The translations under genes were made by a program, and so were the position numbers. Below the pieces are notes generated by a model. The model saw only the letters and a list, made by a program, of their open reading frames with translations, had not been told where the DNA came from and did no database searches. Source: Verrucomicrobium sp. (GTDB lineage: Bacteria > Verrucomicrobiota > Verrucomicrobiia > Methylacidiphilales > GAS474). Taken from it: a stretch of 64,000 nucleotides of DNA. Positions 40,469 to 48,385 of the stretch are shown in pieces (the stretch's first letter is position 1; the number at the start of each line of letters is the position of its first letter). Location: assembly GCA_028283855.1 (NCBI GenBank), contig JAPWJX010000003.1, forward strand, positions 930,001 through 994,000. The letters are read 5' to 3'.

Positions 40469-40984
40469 CTAATCGAGGGCGCGGATCGAGTTGAGGCCGC
40501 GGTATTTGCCGTCGTCGTCCAGGCCGTAGCCGACGACGAAGCGGTCCGGGATGTCGAAGCCGACCCAGCGGGGGCGGATTTTCACCGTGCGGCGGCGCTT
40601 TTTGCGCAGGAGGACGCAGATCTCGACGCTTTCCGCGCCCAGGTCGCGGACGTGCTGCTGGACGGCGTCCAGGGTCAGGCCGGTGTCCAGGATGTCGTCG
40701 ACGATGATGGCGTGGCGGCCTTTCAGCTCCGCCTGGCAGTGTTCCAGCCCCTTGAGGACGCCGCTGGAGGCGCGGCCCGCGTAGCTCTGGACGCGCCAGC
40801 ATTCCACCTGGGTTTCGATGGGAAGGCGGCGGACCAGGTCGACCAGGAAGAAGATGCTCCCGTTCATCAGGCCGATGACGGTCAAGGGCTTGTCCTGGTA
40901 GCGGCGGCTGATGTCCTTGCCGAGTTCGGCGACGCGGCGGCGCAGGACGGGGGAGGAGAGGAGGGAATCACCGGGAGCTTTCAT
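40469..40984 (-). CDS. hpt: Hypoxanthine phosphoribosyltransferase
   Basis: A 171-residue purine-salvage enzyme converting hypoxanthine or guanine plus PRPP to nucleotides. PRPP-binding motif HAIIVDDILDTGLTLDAV, PPi loop LMNGSIFFLVDL and flexible-loop SYAGRASSGVLKG, with base-recognition WVGFDIPDRFVVGYGLD near the end. Length is that of the family. Start ATG 40984. It is 6 bp downstream of a secreted TPR-like protein. Confidence 0.94.
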   Translation of the reverse strand: MKAPGDSLLSSPVLRRRVAELGKDISRRYQDKPLTVIGLMNGSIFFLVDLVRRLPIETQVECWRVQSYAGRASSGVLKGLEHCQAELKGRHAIIVDDILDTGLTLDAVQQHVRDLGAESVEICVLLRKKRRRTVKIRPRWVGFDIPDRFVVGYGLDDDGKYRGLNSIRALD

Positions 40985-40990
40985 AAAGGG

Positions 40991-41608
40991 TCAGTCGAGT
41001 TTGGCCAGGGCCTTGCCCATCTTTTGGCCGAGGGGGGTGGAGGCGTCGAGCTGCAGGCCGTCCCGCCAGGCTTGGCGGGCGCCCGGCCGGTCCTTTTCCT
41101 GGGCGAAGGAAAGGCCGGCGTAATAGTAGATGGTCTGGCGGGTGGCCAGGTCGAGATCGTCGCCGATGCCCGGTTCCCGGATTTCCTGGACCAGGTAGGT
41201 GAAGTCGTCCCGGGCGGTCTGGCGGCGGCGGAAGAAGGCGGGCAGCTCGAAGTTGTTGATCGCCCGGACGAGGCGCGCGCCGACGTCGCGCGGGGCGCCG
41301 GCCACGGCGGCGTCCATGGTTTGCAGGCCTTTCTTGAGGGCGGCCAGCTTGCCCGGGCCGGGGAAGGCGTCGCGGCTTTTCAAGGTATAGGCGCTGCCCA
41401 GGTAGGCATGGAGCAGGGCGTTCTGGGGGTGTTCCTGGGTCAGGGTTTCCAGGCGGGTGAGGAGCTTAGGCACGGCGCCCTTTTCCTCCCGGACGGCGGC
41501 GTCGTGGAGCTGCTGCACTTCCAGGATCTGGGGGTCGGCGAAGGGGTCGGCCGCCCCGGCGCGCGCCGCCAGGAGGAGCAGGCAGAAAAGGGGCAGGAGG
41601 CGGCGCAT
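40991..41608 (-). CDS. Exported TPR-like protein
   Basis: A 205-residue protein with a clear signal peptide (basic RR, then LLPLFCLLLLAARAGA, cleavage near AGA-AD). The mature part has helical repeats, including LLTRLETLTQEHPQNALLHA and YLGSAYTLKSRDAF and a later ETIYYYAGLSFAQE-like pair (TRQTIYYYAGLSFAQEKDRP), typical of TPR-like scaffolds. Family is not certain. Start ATG 41608 follows an RBS-like AAAGGTCCCC. Confidence 0.65.
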   Translation of the reverse strand: MRRLLPLFCLLLLAARAGAADPFADPQILEVQQLHDAAVREEKGAVPKLLTRLETLTQEHPQNALLHAYLGSAYTLKSRDAFPGPGKLAALKKGLQTMDAAVAGAPRDVGARLVRAINNFELPAFFRRRQTARDDFTYLVQEIREPGIGDDLDLATRQTIYYYAGLSFAQEKDRPGARQAWRDGLQLDASTPLGQKMGKALAKLD

Positions 41609-41649
41609 GGGGACCTTTGATGGAAGCGGGCGGAGCGGAGAGCGCAAGG

Positions 41650-43152
41650 CTATTTCGGCGGCGCCTCCGCCTCCAGGCTCAGGGTGGGGTAATACCAGCC
41701 CTCCGGCTCGGCGGTCCACCAGGCGCCGGTGGCCTTCCGCTCCTCGCCGGAGGTGAAGCGGTAGTCGAAGGAGAGGGCGCGGACGTAGCGGGGCGGGTGA
41801 TCGGGGAAGGGATTGCCGTCCAGGAGGCGGAGGACGTCGGGGGAGCCTTGAAGGAGCCGCACCATGAAGTTGCGGAACCAGGGCGTCTTGTCCCCCGTGC
41901 TCAGGGCGGCGAACCACATCTGCCAGTCGAGCCGGGGCTGGTAGGGGGCGACCCAGCGGGGGGCGCGGCGGACGTCGCCCGGCTTGGCAGGGAAGCGGTA
42001 GGGTTTCCAGTCCGTGCCGTCGTCGCTCCCTTCCAGGAGGATCTCGCCGCGCGTCTTGGTCATGACGGCGAAGAGGCCGTAGAAGTTCGTGCTCCGCCAG
42101 GGGAGGACCGCTTCCTCCCCCCGCCGGACGAAGTCCGGGAAAAGGCCTCCCATGCCGACTCCCTCCAGGGAGAAGACGAGGCTCCAGAAAAGGAGGAAGC
42201 CGCCCAGGCCGTAGAGGACGGTTTTGCGGAAGGGGGAAAGCGGCATGGCCTTGTAGGGGCGGACGATGGCGGAGCGAAGGGCGCCGGAGAGGGAGAGGAA
42301 GCAGGCGTCGTCGACCAGCAGGCAGGTCAGGGCCAGGGTGAGCCAGTTGAAGAAGGCGTAATTGCCCGTCAGCGCGATGAAGAGCTGGAGGGCGGCGATC
42401 CCCGCCGCCGCTTGGCGGCGCAGGAAGGGCTGGCCGAAGGCGCCCCAGACGAAGAGCAGCTCCACGGCGAAGACGAAGACCGCGCAGGCCTGGTGGAAGA
42501 GGAGCGGGGCGTGAAAGAAGAACCAGGCGGGCACCGTCGGCAGCGGCTGGGTGAAGTAGTGGTAGGAAAGGGCGGAGAGGTCCCGCCAGCTTGGGTCGCC
42601 GCTGGCCAGCTTCACCAGGCCGGAGAGGAGTATGAGGCGGAACAGGAGCCAGCGCAGGAGGAAGAGGGCGAAGGCGGGCGGCTGCGGCGGCAGGGAGAGG
42701 AAGCGGGGCCGCAGCCGGAGGGGGACGGCCAGGACGGCGAGAAGCCCGGCCTCCAGGAGGAGGCCGTCCCATTGGAAGGCGAAGAAGCTCTGCCCCACGT
42801 TGACGACGGAAAGGTAGAGGAACCAGAGGAGGGGCAGGAGGAGGATGGGGGCGACGTCGAAGAAGAGCAAAAGGCTCAGGGCCGCCCCGATCCACGGCAC
42901 GGCCTGCAGGAGGCCGTCCCCGTCCCCCAGCCAGAACAGGGTGGGCAGGCCGAAGAAGGAGGAGCCGCCCAGCTCCCCCCGCAGGAAGGAAAAGAGCCCG
43001 TGGGCGGGAAGGATTCCCCGGGAGCCGAGGAGCCCCAGGACCTGCGGGATGAGGGCGGCGAAGGCGAAGAGGTAGGCCGCCGCCAGTCCCCGGAGAAAGA
43101 GCCAGAGGCCGACCCGCGCCGTGGAGGAGGGGTGCGGGATCTCCGATTTCAT
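41650..43152 (-). CDS. Lipase maturation factor (LMF1) family membrane protein
   Basis: A 500-residue polytopic membrane protein. Multiple hydrophobic helices come first, then a soluble C-terminal domain with NFYGLFAVMTKTRGEILLEG, WVAPYQPRLDWQMWFAALST and NPFPDHPPRYVRALSFDYRF, which is the LMF1-type pattern. In vertebrates LMF1 helps lipases fold in the ER; bacterial homologues are common in some phyla and their client is unknown. Start ATG 43152. Neighbouring genes (peroxiredoxin, TPR protein) give no extra clue. Confidence 0.85.
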   Translation of the reverse strand: MKSEIPHPSSTARVGLWLFLRGLAAAYLFAFAALIPQVLGLLGSRGILPAHGLFSFLRGELGGSSFFGLPTLFWLGDGDGLLQAVPWIGAALSLLLFFDVAPILLLPLLWFLYLSVVNVGQSFFAFQWDGLLLEAGLLAVLAVPLRLRPRFLSLPPQPPAFALFLLRWLLFRLILLSGLVKLASGDPSWRDLSALSYHYFTQPLPTVPAWFFFHAPLLFHQACAVFVFAVELLFVWGAFGQPFLRRQAAAGIAALQLFIALTGNYAFFNWLTLALTCLLVDDACFLSLSGALRSAIVRPYKAMPLSPFRKTVLYGLGGFLLFWSLVFSLEGVGMGGLFPDFVRRGEEAVLPWRSTNFYGLFAVMTKTRGEILLEGSDDGTDWKPYRFPAKPGDVRRAPRWVAPYQPRLDWQMWFAALSTGDKTPWFRNFMVRLLQGSPDVLRLLDGNPFPDHPPRYVRALSFDYRFTSGEERKATGAWWTAEPEGWYYPTLSLEAEAPPK

Positions 43153-43173
43153 CCGGGAGGTAAGGGGGGCGCC

Positions 43174-43716
43174 CTAGGCCGTCAGGTTCGGCAGGGCGGC
43201 CAGGAGGTCGTCCACCTGGTGGCGGACGCGGGTGTGCAGGTCGCGCCAGACGACCACGCCGTCCCGGATCAGGTAGCTGCGCCGCAGTGCCAGGCCGAAG
43301 ACGATCGGCACGCCGAAGGCGCGGGCGACCTTGCCGTCCGTGTCGGGGAGGAGGAGGTAGGGGAGGCTCCGCTTTTCGCGGAAGCGCTGCTGCGCTTCCG
43401 CCGAGTCCTTGCTGACGCCGATGACGCGGATGCCCGCTTCCTGGAGGCGGGCGAAGCCGTCGCGCAGGTCGCAGGCCTGCAGGATGCAGCCGGGGGTGCC
43501 CGCCTTCGGGAAGAAGTAGAGATAGGTCATCCCGGTGCGGAGCAGCTCGCCCAGCTCCACGCGGTTGCCGTCGGCGTCCTGGGCGGCAATGGGGGGGACG
43601 TGCGCGCCCACCGGCAGGGGCTGGTCTTTGGGAGTGAAACCGAAGGCTTTGAAAAAGGGCATAATGGGGAAAAGGCCCATCAGCATGGGGGGTTGGGGGA
43701 GAAAGGCAACTTTCAT
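43174..43716 (-). CDS. bcp: Peroxiredoxin, BCP/PrxQ-like
   Basis: A 180-residue thiol peroxidase. The active-site segment FPKAGTPGCILQACDLRDGF has the peroxidatic Cys after TPG and a second Cys five residues later, the BCP/PrxQ spacing. It then has GIRVIGVSKDSAEAQQRF and LPYLLLPDTDGKVARAFGVP, typical of the family. The first 40 residues (hydrophobic PMLMGLFPIMPFFKAFGF) are extra and could anchor or export it. Start ATG 43716. Confidence 0.85.
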   Translation of the reverse strand: MKVAFLPQPPMLMGLFPIMPFFKAFGFTPKDQPLPVGAHVPPIAAQDADGNRVELGELLRTGMTYLYFFPKAGTPGCILQACDLRDGFARLQEAGIRVIGVSKDSAEAQQRFREKRSLPYLLLPDTDGKVARAFGVPIVFGLALRRSYLIRDGVVVWRDLHTRVRHQVDDLLAALPNLTA

Positions 43717-43758
43717 CGTTGCGACCCCTTTGGCGCTCCGGTTTAATCAGTCTTCCCG

Positions 43759-45138
43759 ATGGCTTCCTCCTCCTGGACCGCCGCCCTGCGGCGCCTTTTG
43801 CCCGCCGGCCGCGTGGCGACCGATCCCGAAACCCTCGCCGCCCATGCCGGGGACGCCTGGTTCGCCGCCGTCACGCCGGAGGCTGTCGCCTTTCCCGCCG
43901 ACACGGCGGAAGTTTCCAAGGTCCTGGCCTTCGCGCACCGGCGGAAGATCCCGGTCACCGCGCGCGGGGCGGGGCGGGGCTACGTCGGCGGGTGCGTGCC
44001 GCAGCGGCGCGGCATCGTCCTCTCCCTCATCCGGATGAACAAGGTCTTGGAAATCGACTTGGTCGACGGCGTCGCCCGCGTCCAGCCGGGCGTCCTCACG
44101 GCTTCCTTCCAGGATCTGGTGAAGAAGAAGGGCTGGTTCTACCCGCCCGATCCGGCCAGCCGGAAGGAGTGTTCCCTGGGCGGCAACGCCGCCACCAACG
44201 CGGGCGGCCCCCGCTGCCTGAAATACGGCGTCACGCGCAATTATGTCACCGGCCTGGAGGTCGTCCTGGCGGACGGCACCGTCGCCCGCGTCGGCGGGCG
44301 GACGCAGAAGAACAAGGCGGGCTTCGACCTGGTCGGCCTCTTCGTCGGCTCGGAGGGGCTCCTGGGCGTCGCCACGGAGCTGACCCTCCGCCTCATCCCC
44401 CATCCGCAGGCGCGGGCGGGCCTTTCCGCCACCTTCGCCTCCGCGCCCGCGGCGGCCCAGGCGGTGCAGGCGATCTTTGCCGCCGGGTTCCTGCCCAGCG
44501 GCCTGGAGATGGCCGACAGCTTCACCCTGAAGGCGGCGCGCAATTACCTGGGCGCCGACGTGGTGCCCCCCGGCGCCGCGCAGATCCTCGTGGAGGTCGA
44601 CGGCCGCGCGGGGAGCGTGCAAGGGGAGCTCAAGGAGCTGGCCGCCCTCCTGCAAAAGCTGAAGACCCCGCCCGGCCATCTCCGCCTGGCCCCGGACGAG
44701 GCGGGCTGCGAGGCCCTGTGGGAGATGCGGCGCAACTACTCCGCCTCCCTTAAGAACAGCGGCCTGACGAAGCTCAATCAGGATATCGTGGTGCCGCGCC
44801 GCCGCCTGGTGGACCTCTTCCGCTTCGCCGCCGGGCTGCAGAAGCGCTACGGCATGCCGGTGGCCTGCTTCGGCCACGCGGGGGACGGGAACATCCACGT
44901 CAACGTCATGGCGGACATGTCCCGCCCCGGCGCGGAGAAGGCCTCCCGCCGGGCGCTCGACGAGCTGTTCCGCCAGATCCTGGCCTGGAACGGCACCATC
45001 ACGGGGGAGCACGGCATCGGTCTGGCCAAGCTGCCGTGGTGGAAGACGGCGGCCTCCCCGGAGGTGCGCGCCCTCCACGCCCGCATCAAGCGGGCCCTCG
45101 ACCCGGCGGGGATCCTCAATCCGGGCAAATTCGCATGA
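43759..45138 (+). CDS. FAD-linked oxidase, GlcD/LDH family
   Basis: A 459-residue PCMH-type FAD enzyme. The FAD domain has TARGAGRGYVGGCVPQRRGI and GGNAATNAGGPRCLKYGVTR; the C-terminal cap has CFGHAGDGNIHVNVM and the motif NGTITGEHGIGLAKLPWW, the GlcD/D-lactate dehydrogenase signature. Likely oxidises a 2-hydroxy acid such as glycolate or D-lactate. Start ATG 43759. First gene of a four-gene run in which every junction overlaps as ATGA. Confidence 0.9.
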   Translation: MASSSWTAALRRLLPAGRVATDPETLAAHAGDAWFAAVTPEAVAFPADTAEVSKVLAFAHRRKIPVTARGAGRGYVGGCVPQRRGIVLSLIRMNKVLEIDLVDGVARVQPGVLTASFQDLVKKKGWFYPPDPASRKECSLGGNAATNAGGPRCLKYGVTRNYVTGLEVVLADGTVARVGGRTQKNKAGFDLVGLFVGSEGLLGVATELTLRLIPHPQARAGLSATFASAPAAAQAVQAIFAAGFLPSGLEMADSFTLKAARNYLGADVVPPGAAQILVEVDGRAGSVQGELKELAALLQKLKTPPGHLRLAPDEAGCEALWEMRRNYSASLKNSGLTKLNQDIVVPRRRLVDLFRFAAGLQKRYGMPVACFGHAGDGNIHVNVMADMSRPGAEKASRRALDELFRQILAWNGTITGEHGIGLAKLPWWKTAASPEVRALHARIKRALDPAGILNPGKFA

Positions 45139-45671
45139 TCTCGGAAGACACCTTCCGCTACGCGCTGGAGAACACCCGGGTGGTCCTCCCGCCGCGCCGC
45201 CGCCTGGAAACCTTCGGCAGCTCCCTGCTCAACTACTACCTGGTCACCGGCGACATGGACCGGCCCGACCTTTCCCGCGTGCGGGAGGGGCGGATCGAGG
45301 CGGAACGCCCGCAGATCATGTCCCCGCACCATTTCTCCAAGCTTTTCCTGGAAGGCTTCGGGGAGCGGGCGGAGTCCTTCGCCGCGTTCCTTAGCCAGAA
45401 CGCCGCCCGTTTCACCTTCCTCCAGCACGGCTTCCATTTCCGCAAGAACGAGCTGCAGACCCACGAGGTGAGCCGCCCGGTGGAGGCGGTGCTGGAGGAA
45501 GTGCGCCTCCGCGTGGAGGGGAAGGACGACCCCCTGGCCGCCGTCATCGCGGGCGTCGACGACGCGTGGGAGGTCTGCCTCCTCAAATTCATGGTCGACC
45601 TGGTCCAGCAATCGGCCCCCTGGCAGGTCGAGGAAATGCGCCGCAAGGGCCTCTTAGGAGACAAAGAATGA
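45135..45671 (+). CDS. Conserved-looking unknown protein between oxidase and DUF47 genes
   Basis: A 178-residue soluble protein with no recognised domain. It starts ISEDTFRYALENTRVVLPPR and contains TFGSSLLNYYLVTGDMD and QIMSPHHFSKLFLEGFGERA, then VAAVIAGVDDAWEVC-like stretch (LAAVIAGVDDAWEVCLLKFM). The composition looks like a real gene, with regular codon use and ATGA overlaps on both sides (45135-45138 and 45668-45671). Its fixed position between an FAD oxidase and Pit/DUF47 genes suggests a shared transcript but not a shared role. Confidence 0.75.
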   Translation: MISEDTFRYALENTRVVLPPRRRLETFGSSLLNYYLVTGDMDRPDLSRVREGRIEAERPQIMSPHHFSKLFLEGFGERAESFAAFLSQNAARFTFLQHGFHFRKNELQTHEVSRPVEAVLEEVRLRVEGKDDPLAAVIAGVDDAWEVCLLKFMVDLVQQSAPWQVEEMRRKGLLGDKE

Positions 45672-46312
45672 GTTCGTTTTGGAAAAAGATCCTGGGGAAG
45701 GACGAGAAGTTCTTCGACCTGCTCGACGCCAGCGCCCACGAGGCGGGAATCACCGCCCGCTGCCTGCGGGAGCTGCTGCAAAAGGCCGGGGACGGCGGGC
45801 TGAGCGAGGCCGACCTCTCCGAGTTCTCCCTCCACCGGAACAAGGACAAGGAGATCACGCGCAAGATCACCCGTGAGCTGTGCCGCACCTTCGTCACCCC
45901 GCTGGAGCGGGAGGACATCGAGGCCCTTTCCGAATCCCTCTACCGCATCCCCAAGACGGTGCAGAAGATCGGCGAGCGGTTCCTCTTCTGCTCGGAGAGC
46001 CTGCTGAAGGACAAGTCGCTCCTGCGCCAGGCGGAGATCCTGGAGCAGGCCACGCAGGTCGTCTGCCGCCTCATCCAGCTCCTGCGCTCCGGCGAGGCGA
46101 TCGAGAAGGCCAGCGACCTCCACGGCCGCCTGCAGCAGCTGGAGGGGGAGGCCGACCGCCTCTTCACCGCCATGCTGCGGGAGGCCTACGCCCACCGCGA
46201 CGCCAAGGAGCTGATCCTCCTCAAGGACGTCTGCGAGCTGATGGAAAAGGCGATCGACCGCTGCCGGGACGTCGGCAACACCGTCTTCCAGGTGGTCCTC
46301 AAGAGCTCATGA
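45668..46312 (+). CDS. DUF47 (PhoU-like) partner of phosphate transporter
   Basis: A 214-residue helical protein of the DUF47/PhoU-like group, with repeated acidic helices (DLHGRLQQLEGEADRLFTAM, LILLKDVCELMEKAIDRCRD) including the E-x-x-x-D metal-binding pattern. DUF47 proteins sit next to Pit transporters and modulate phosphate uptake. Start ATG 45668; it overlaps the upstream stop and overlaps the Pit start by 4 bp (ATGA at 46309), so stoichiometric translation with Pit is likely. Confidence 0.9.
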   Translation: MSSFWKKILGKDEKFFDLLDASAHEAGITARCLRELLQKAGDGGLSEADLSEFSLHRNKDKEITRKITRELCRTFVTPLEREDIEALSESLYRIPKTVQKIGERFLFCSESLLKDKSLLRQAEILEQATQVVCRLIQLLRSGEAIEKASDLHGRLQQLEGEADRLFTAMLREAYAHRDAKELILLKDVCELMEKAIDRCRDVGNTVFQVVLKSS

Positions 46313-47343
46313 CCCTGGTCCTGGCCGTCCTGGCCGCCGCGCTCCTCTTCGAGTTCATCAACGGCTTCCACGACGCGGCCAACGCGATCGCCACCGTCGT
46401 CTCCACCAAGGTCCTCACCCCGCGGCAGGCCGTCCTCCTGGCGGCGGCGGGCAACCTCGTCGGCGCGCTCACCGGCACGGCGGTGGCGGCGACGATTGGC
46501 GGCGGCCTGGTGGAGGCGCGGGCCGTCTCCCCCGCCGTGGTCCTGGCGGCCCTCCTGGCCGCCGTGCTCTGGGGGCTCCTCACCTGGTGGCTGGGCCTCC
46601 CCTCCAGCTCCAGCCACGCGCTGATCGGCGGCCTCTGCGGCGCGGCGCTGGCCGCCACGGGGCTCGATTGGTCGGTTCTCAAATGGAGTTCGGGGCTGTG
46701 GCCGAAGGTCATCGTGCCGATGGTCACCTCCCCGCTGCTCGGCTTCCTGGGCGGCCTCCTTCTCATGTATGCCATCCTGCTTCTCTTCCACCGGATCACG
46801 CCCCTGGCGGCCAAGCGGTGGTTCGGCCGCGCGCAGCTGGCCAGCGCCGCCATGATGGCTTGGAGCCACGGCTCCAACGACGCGCAGAAGACGATGGGGA
46901 TCATCGCCCTCTGCCTCTTCGCCGCCACCGGCGCGGGGACCTTCGCCGATCTGCCGTCCGCCCTGGCCTTCCTGCGCACGCCGGAGTTTCACATCGCCCC
47001 GTGGGTGGTGCTGACCTGCGCGCTGACCATGGCGGCGGGGACCGCCTTCGGCGGCTGGCGGATCATCCGCACCCTGGGCCACCGGATGGTGAAGCTCCAT
47101 CCGGCCAACGGCTTCGCGGCGGAGGCCTCCGCCGCGGCGGTCATCCACGCGGCCAGCCACTTCGGCATCCCCGTCTCCACGACCCACGTCATCTCCACGG
47201 CGATCATGGGCGTGGGCACCACCAAGCGCCTCAGCGCGGTGAAGTGGGGCATCGTCCACAAGATCGTCTGGGCCTGGGTCTTCACCCTGCCCGTGACGTC
47301 GGTGCTGGCCTACGGGATCTACCGGCTGGCGTTCAGGGCCTAG
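46309..47343 (+). CDS. pit: Low-affinity inorganic phosphate transporter, Pit family
   Basis: A 344-residue polytopic transporter with the two inverted family repeats: FINGFHDAANAIATVVSTKV near the N-terminus and MAWSHGSNDAQKTMGIIALC near the middle, each with the G-x-N-D signature (here GFHDAAN and GSNDAQ). Phosphate is taken up as a metal-phosphate complex. Start ATG 46309. Last gene of the glcD-type/unknown/DUF47/pit unit. Its last 11 bases overlap the convergent L,D-transpeptidase gene. Confidence 0.94.
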   Translation: MTLVLAVLAAALLFEFINGFHDAANAIATVVSTKVLTPRQAVLLAAAGNLVGALTGTAVAATIGGGLVEARAVSPAVVLAALLAAVLWGLLTWWLGLPSSSSHALIGGLCGAALAATGLDWSVLKWSSGLWPKVIVPMVTSPLLGFLGGLLLMYAILLLFHRITPLAAKRWFGRAQLASAAMMAWSHGSNDAQKTMGIIALCLFAATGAGTFADLPSALAFLRTPEFHIAPWVVLTCALTMAAGTAFGGWRIIRTLGHRMVKLHPANGFAAEASAAAVIHAASHFGIPVSTTHVISTAIMGVGTTKRLSAVKWGIVHKIVWAWVFTLPVTSVLAYGIYRLAFRA

Positions 47344-48019
47344 GCGCGGGCAAATCCCACGCCTGCCAGAGGCGGCGGTAATCGGCCTCGTCCAGCTGGA
47401 CGACCTGCGGGTGCTTCGCCGGGTCGAGCCAGCGGACCAGCCGTTCCAGCTCCTCCCGCGCCATCACCGTGCAGCCGTAGGAGGGCCGGTCCGGCCCGCG
47501 CCGGATATGGAAGAAAATGGCGCTGCCCAGGCCGGGGGCGCTTTCCGGGTAGTTGTGCTCGATCAGGACCTCCCACTCGTGCGCGGGATCGTGGAGGCGG
47601 GTCTTTTCCTTGTCGAACCAGGGTGGCGGGGCTTCCCCCTCCGGCAGGACATAAAGATGGTTGTAGCCCGGCAGGGCGGGATCGCCAACCCAGGCGGTCC
47701 GCTCCGTCTTCTGCACGTAGTCCGGCCAGAGGGAGCCGGAAGGGAGCGCGGGCGCGTCCCCCAGAATGGTGCCGACGGCGAAGCGGCCCATCGGCGTCCG
47801 TCCGTCCCCCTCCTTTTTTTGGAGGCCGGGCTGCTCCGGGTGGAGTCCACGGCCCCAGGCCAGGCCGTTCTTGCCGTAAAGGACCGGCACCGGCGGGCCG
47901 GCGGGATGCCAGGCTTCCTGCGGCGCGGCGCGCTCGAAAAGCTGGAGCGTCCCCCGGGTCGAGTCGGGAGTCGGGGCCAGGCAGAGGATGAGGGCCAGGG
48001 GGAGGACGGCGGCGTTCAC
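47333..48019 (-). CDS. L,D-transpeptidase (YkuD) family protein
   Basis: A 228-residue exported protein. The GTG start at 48019 gives a signal peptide (NAAVLPLALILCLAPTPDS); an upstream ATG (48067) would add 16 non-hydrophobic residues. The catalytic part has GDGRTPMGRFAVGTIL and IFFHIRRGPDRPSYGCTVMA, where His and Cys in S-x-G-C form the YkuD site. Such enzymes cross-link peptidoglycan or anchor lipoproteins to it. It lies convergent with pit. Confidence 0.75.
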   Translation of the reverse strand: MNAAVLPLALILCLAPTPDSTRGTLQLFERAAPQEAWHPAGPPVPVLYGKNGLAWGRGLHPEQPGLQKKEGDGRTPMGRFAVGTILGDAPALPSGSLWPDYVQKTERTAWVGDPALPGYNHLYVLPEGEAPPPWFDKEKTRLHDPAHEWEVLIEHNYPESAPGLGSAIFFHIRRGPDRPSYGCTVMAREELERLVRWLDPAKHPQVVQLDEADYRRLWQAWDLPAPRP

Positions 48020-48076
48020 GGGCGTGCCGTTATTTTCGCCTTGTTGCCAAAGCTTGTCACCTGCCATCGTGCGGGC

Positions 48077-48385
48077 ATGAGCGACATCCGCACCCTGATC
48101 GATGGCCTCCGGCAGGAGATCGGCGCCTCCCCCGAAGGGCTGCACAAGGTGGAGATGGCCTGCCTGCAAGCCGAGCAGGCCAACGGCGTGGGCAAGAAAT
48201 TCCCCAAGTGGATGCGCCCCTTCCTTCGTAACCAGAACCGCATCAACGTCCTCCTTATTCGGGGATTGCGGCAGCTCCTGGCCCTCCACCGCCGGCATGA
48301 GGCGGTGCGGCAGCGGGAGATGGAGGTCCTTTTCCGCAGGATCGATGAATTGGAGCTCAAGGTGCGCCGGGAGCCCCAGCCTTGA
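48077..48385 (+). CDS. Small unknown helical protein
   Basis: A 102-residue basic and acidic protein with a heptad-like C-terminal half (LLALHRRHEAVRQREMEVLF, RRIDELELKVRREPQ) that looks like a coiled coil. It begins with DIRTLIDGLRQEIGASPEGL. No family is recognised. Start ATG 48077. Its stop overlaps the TTG start of the glycosyltransferase gene, so the two are coupled. It may be a scaffold for the enzymes downstream (inference). Confidence 0.6.
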   Translation: MSDIRTLIDGLRQEIGASPEGLHKVEMACLQAEQANGVGKKFPKWMRPFLRNQNRINVLLIRGLRQLLALHRRHEAVRQREMEVLFRRIDELELKVRREPQP

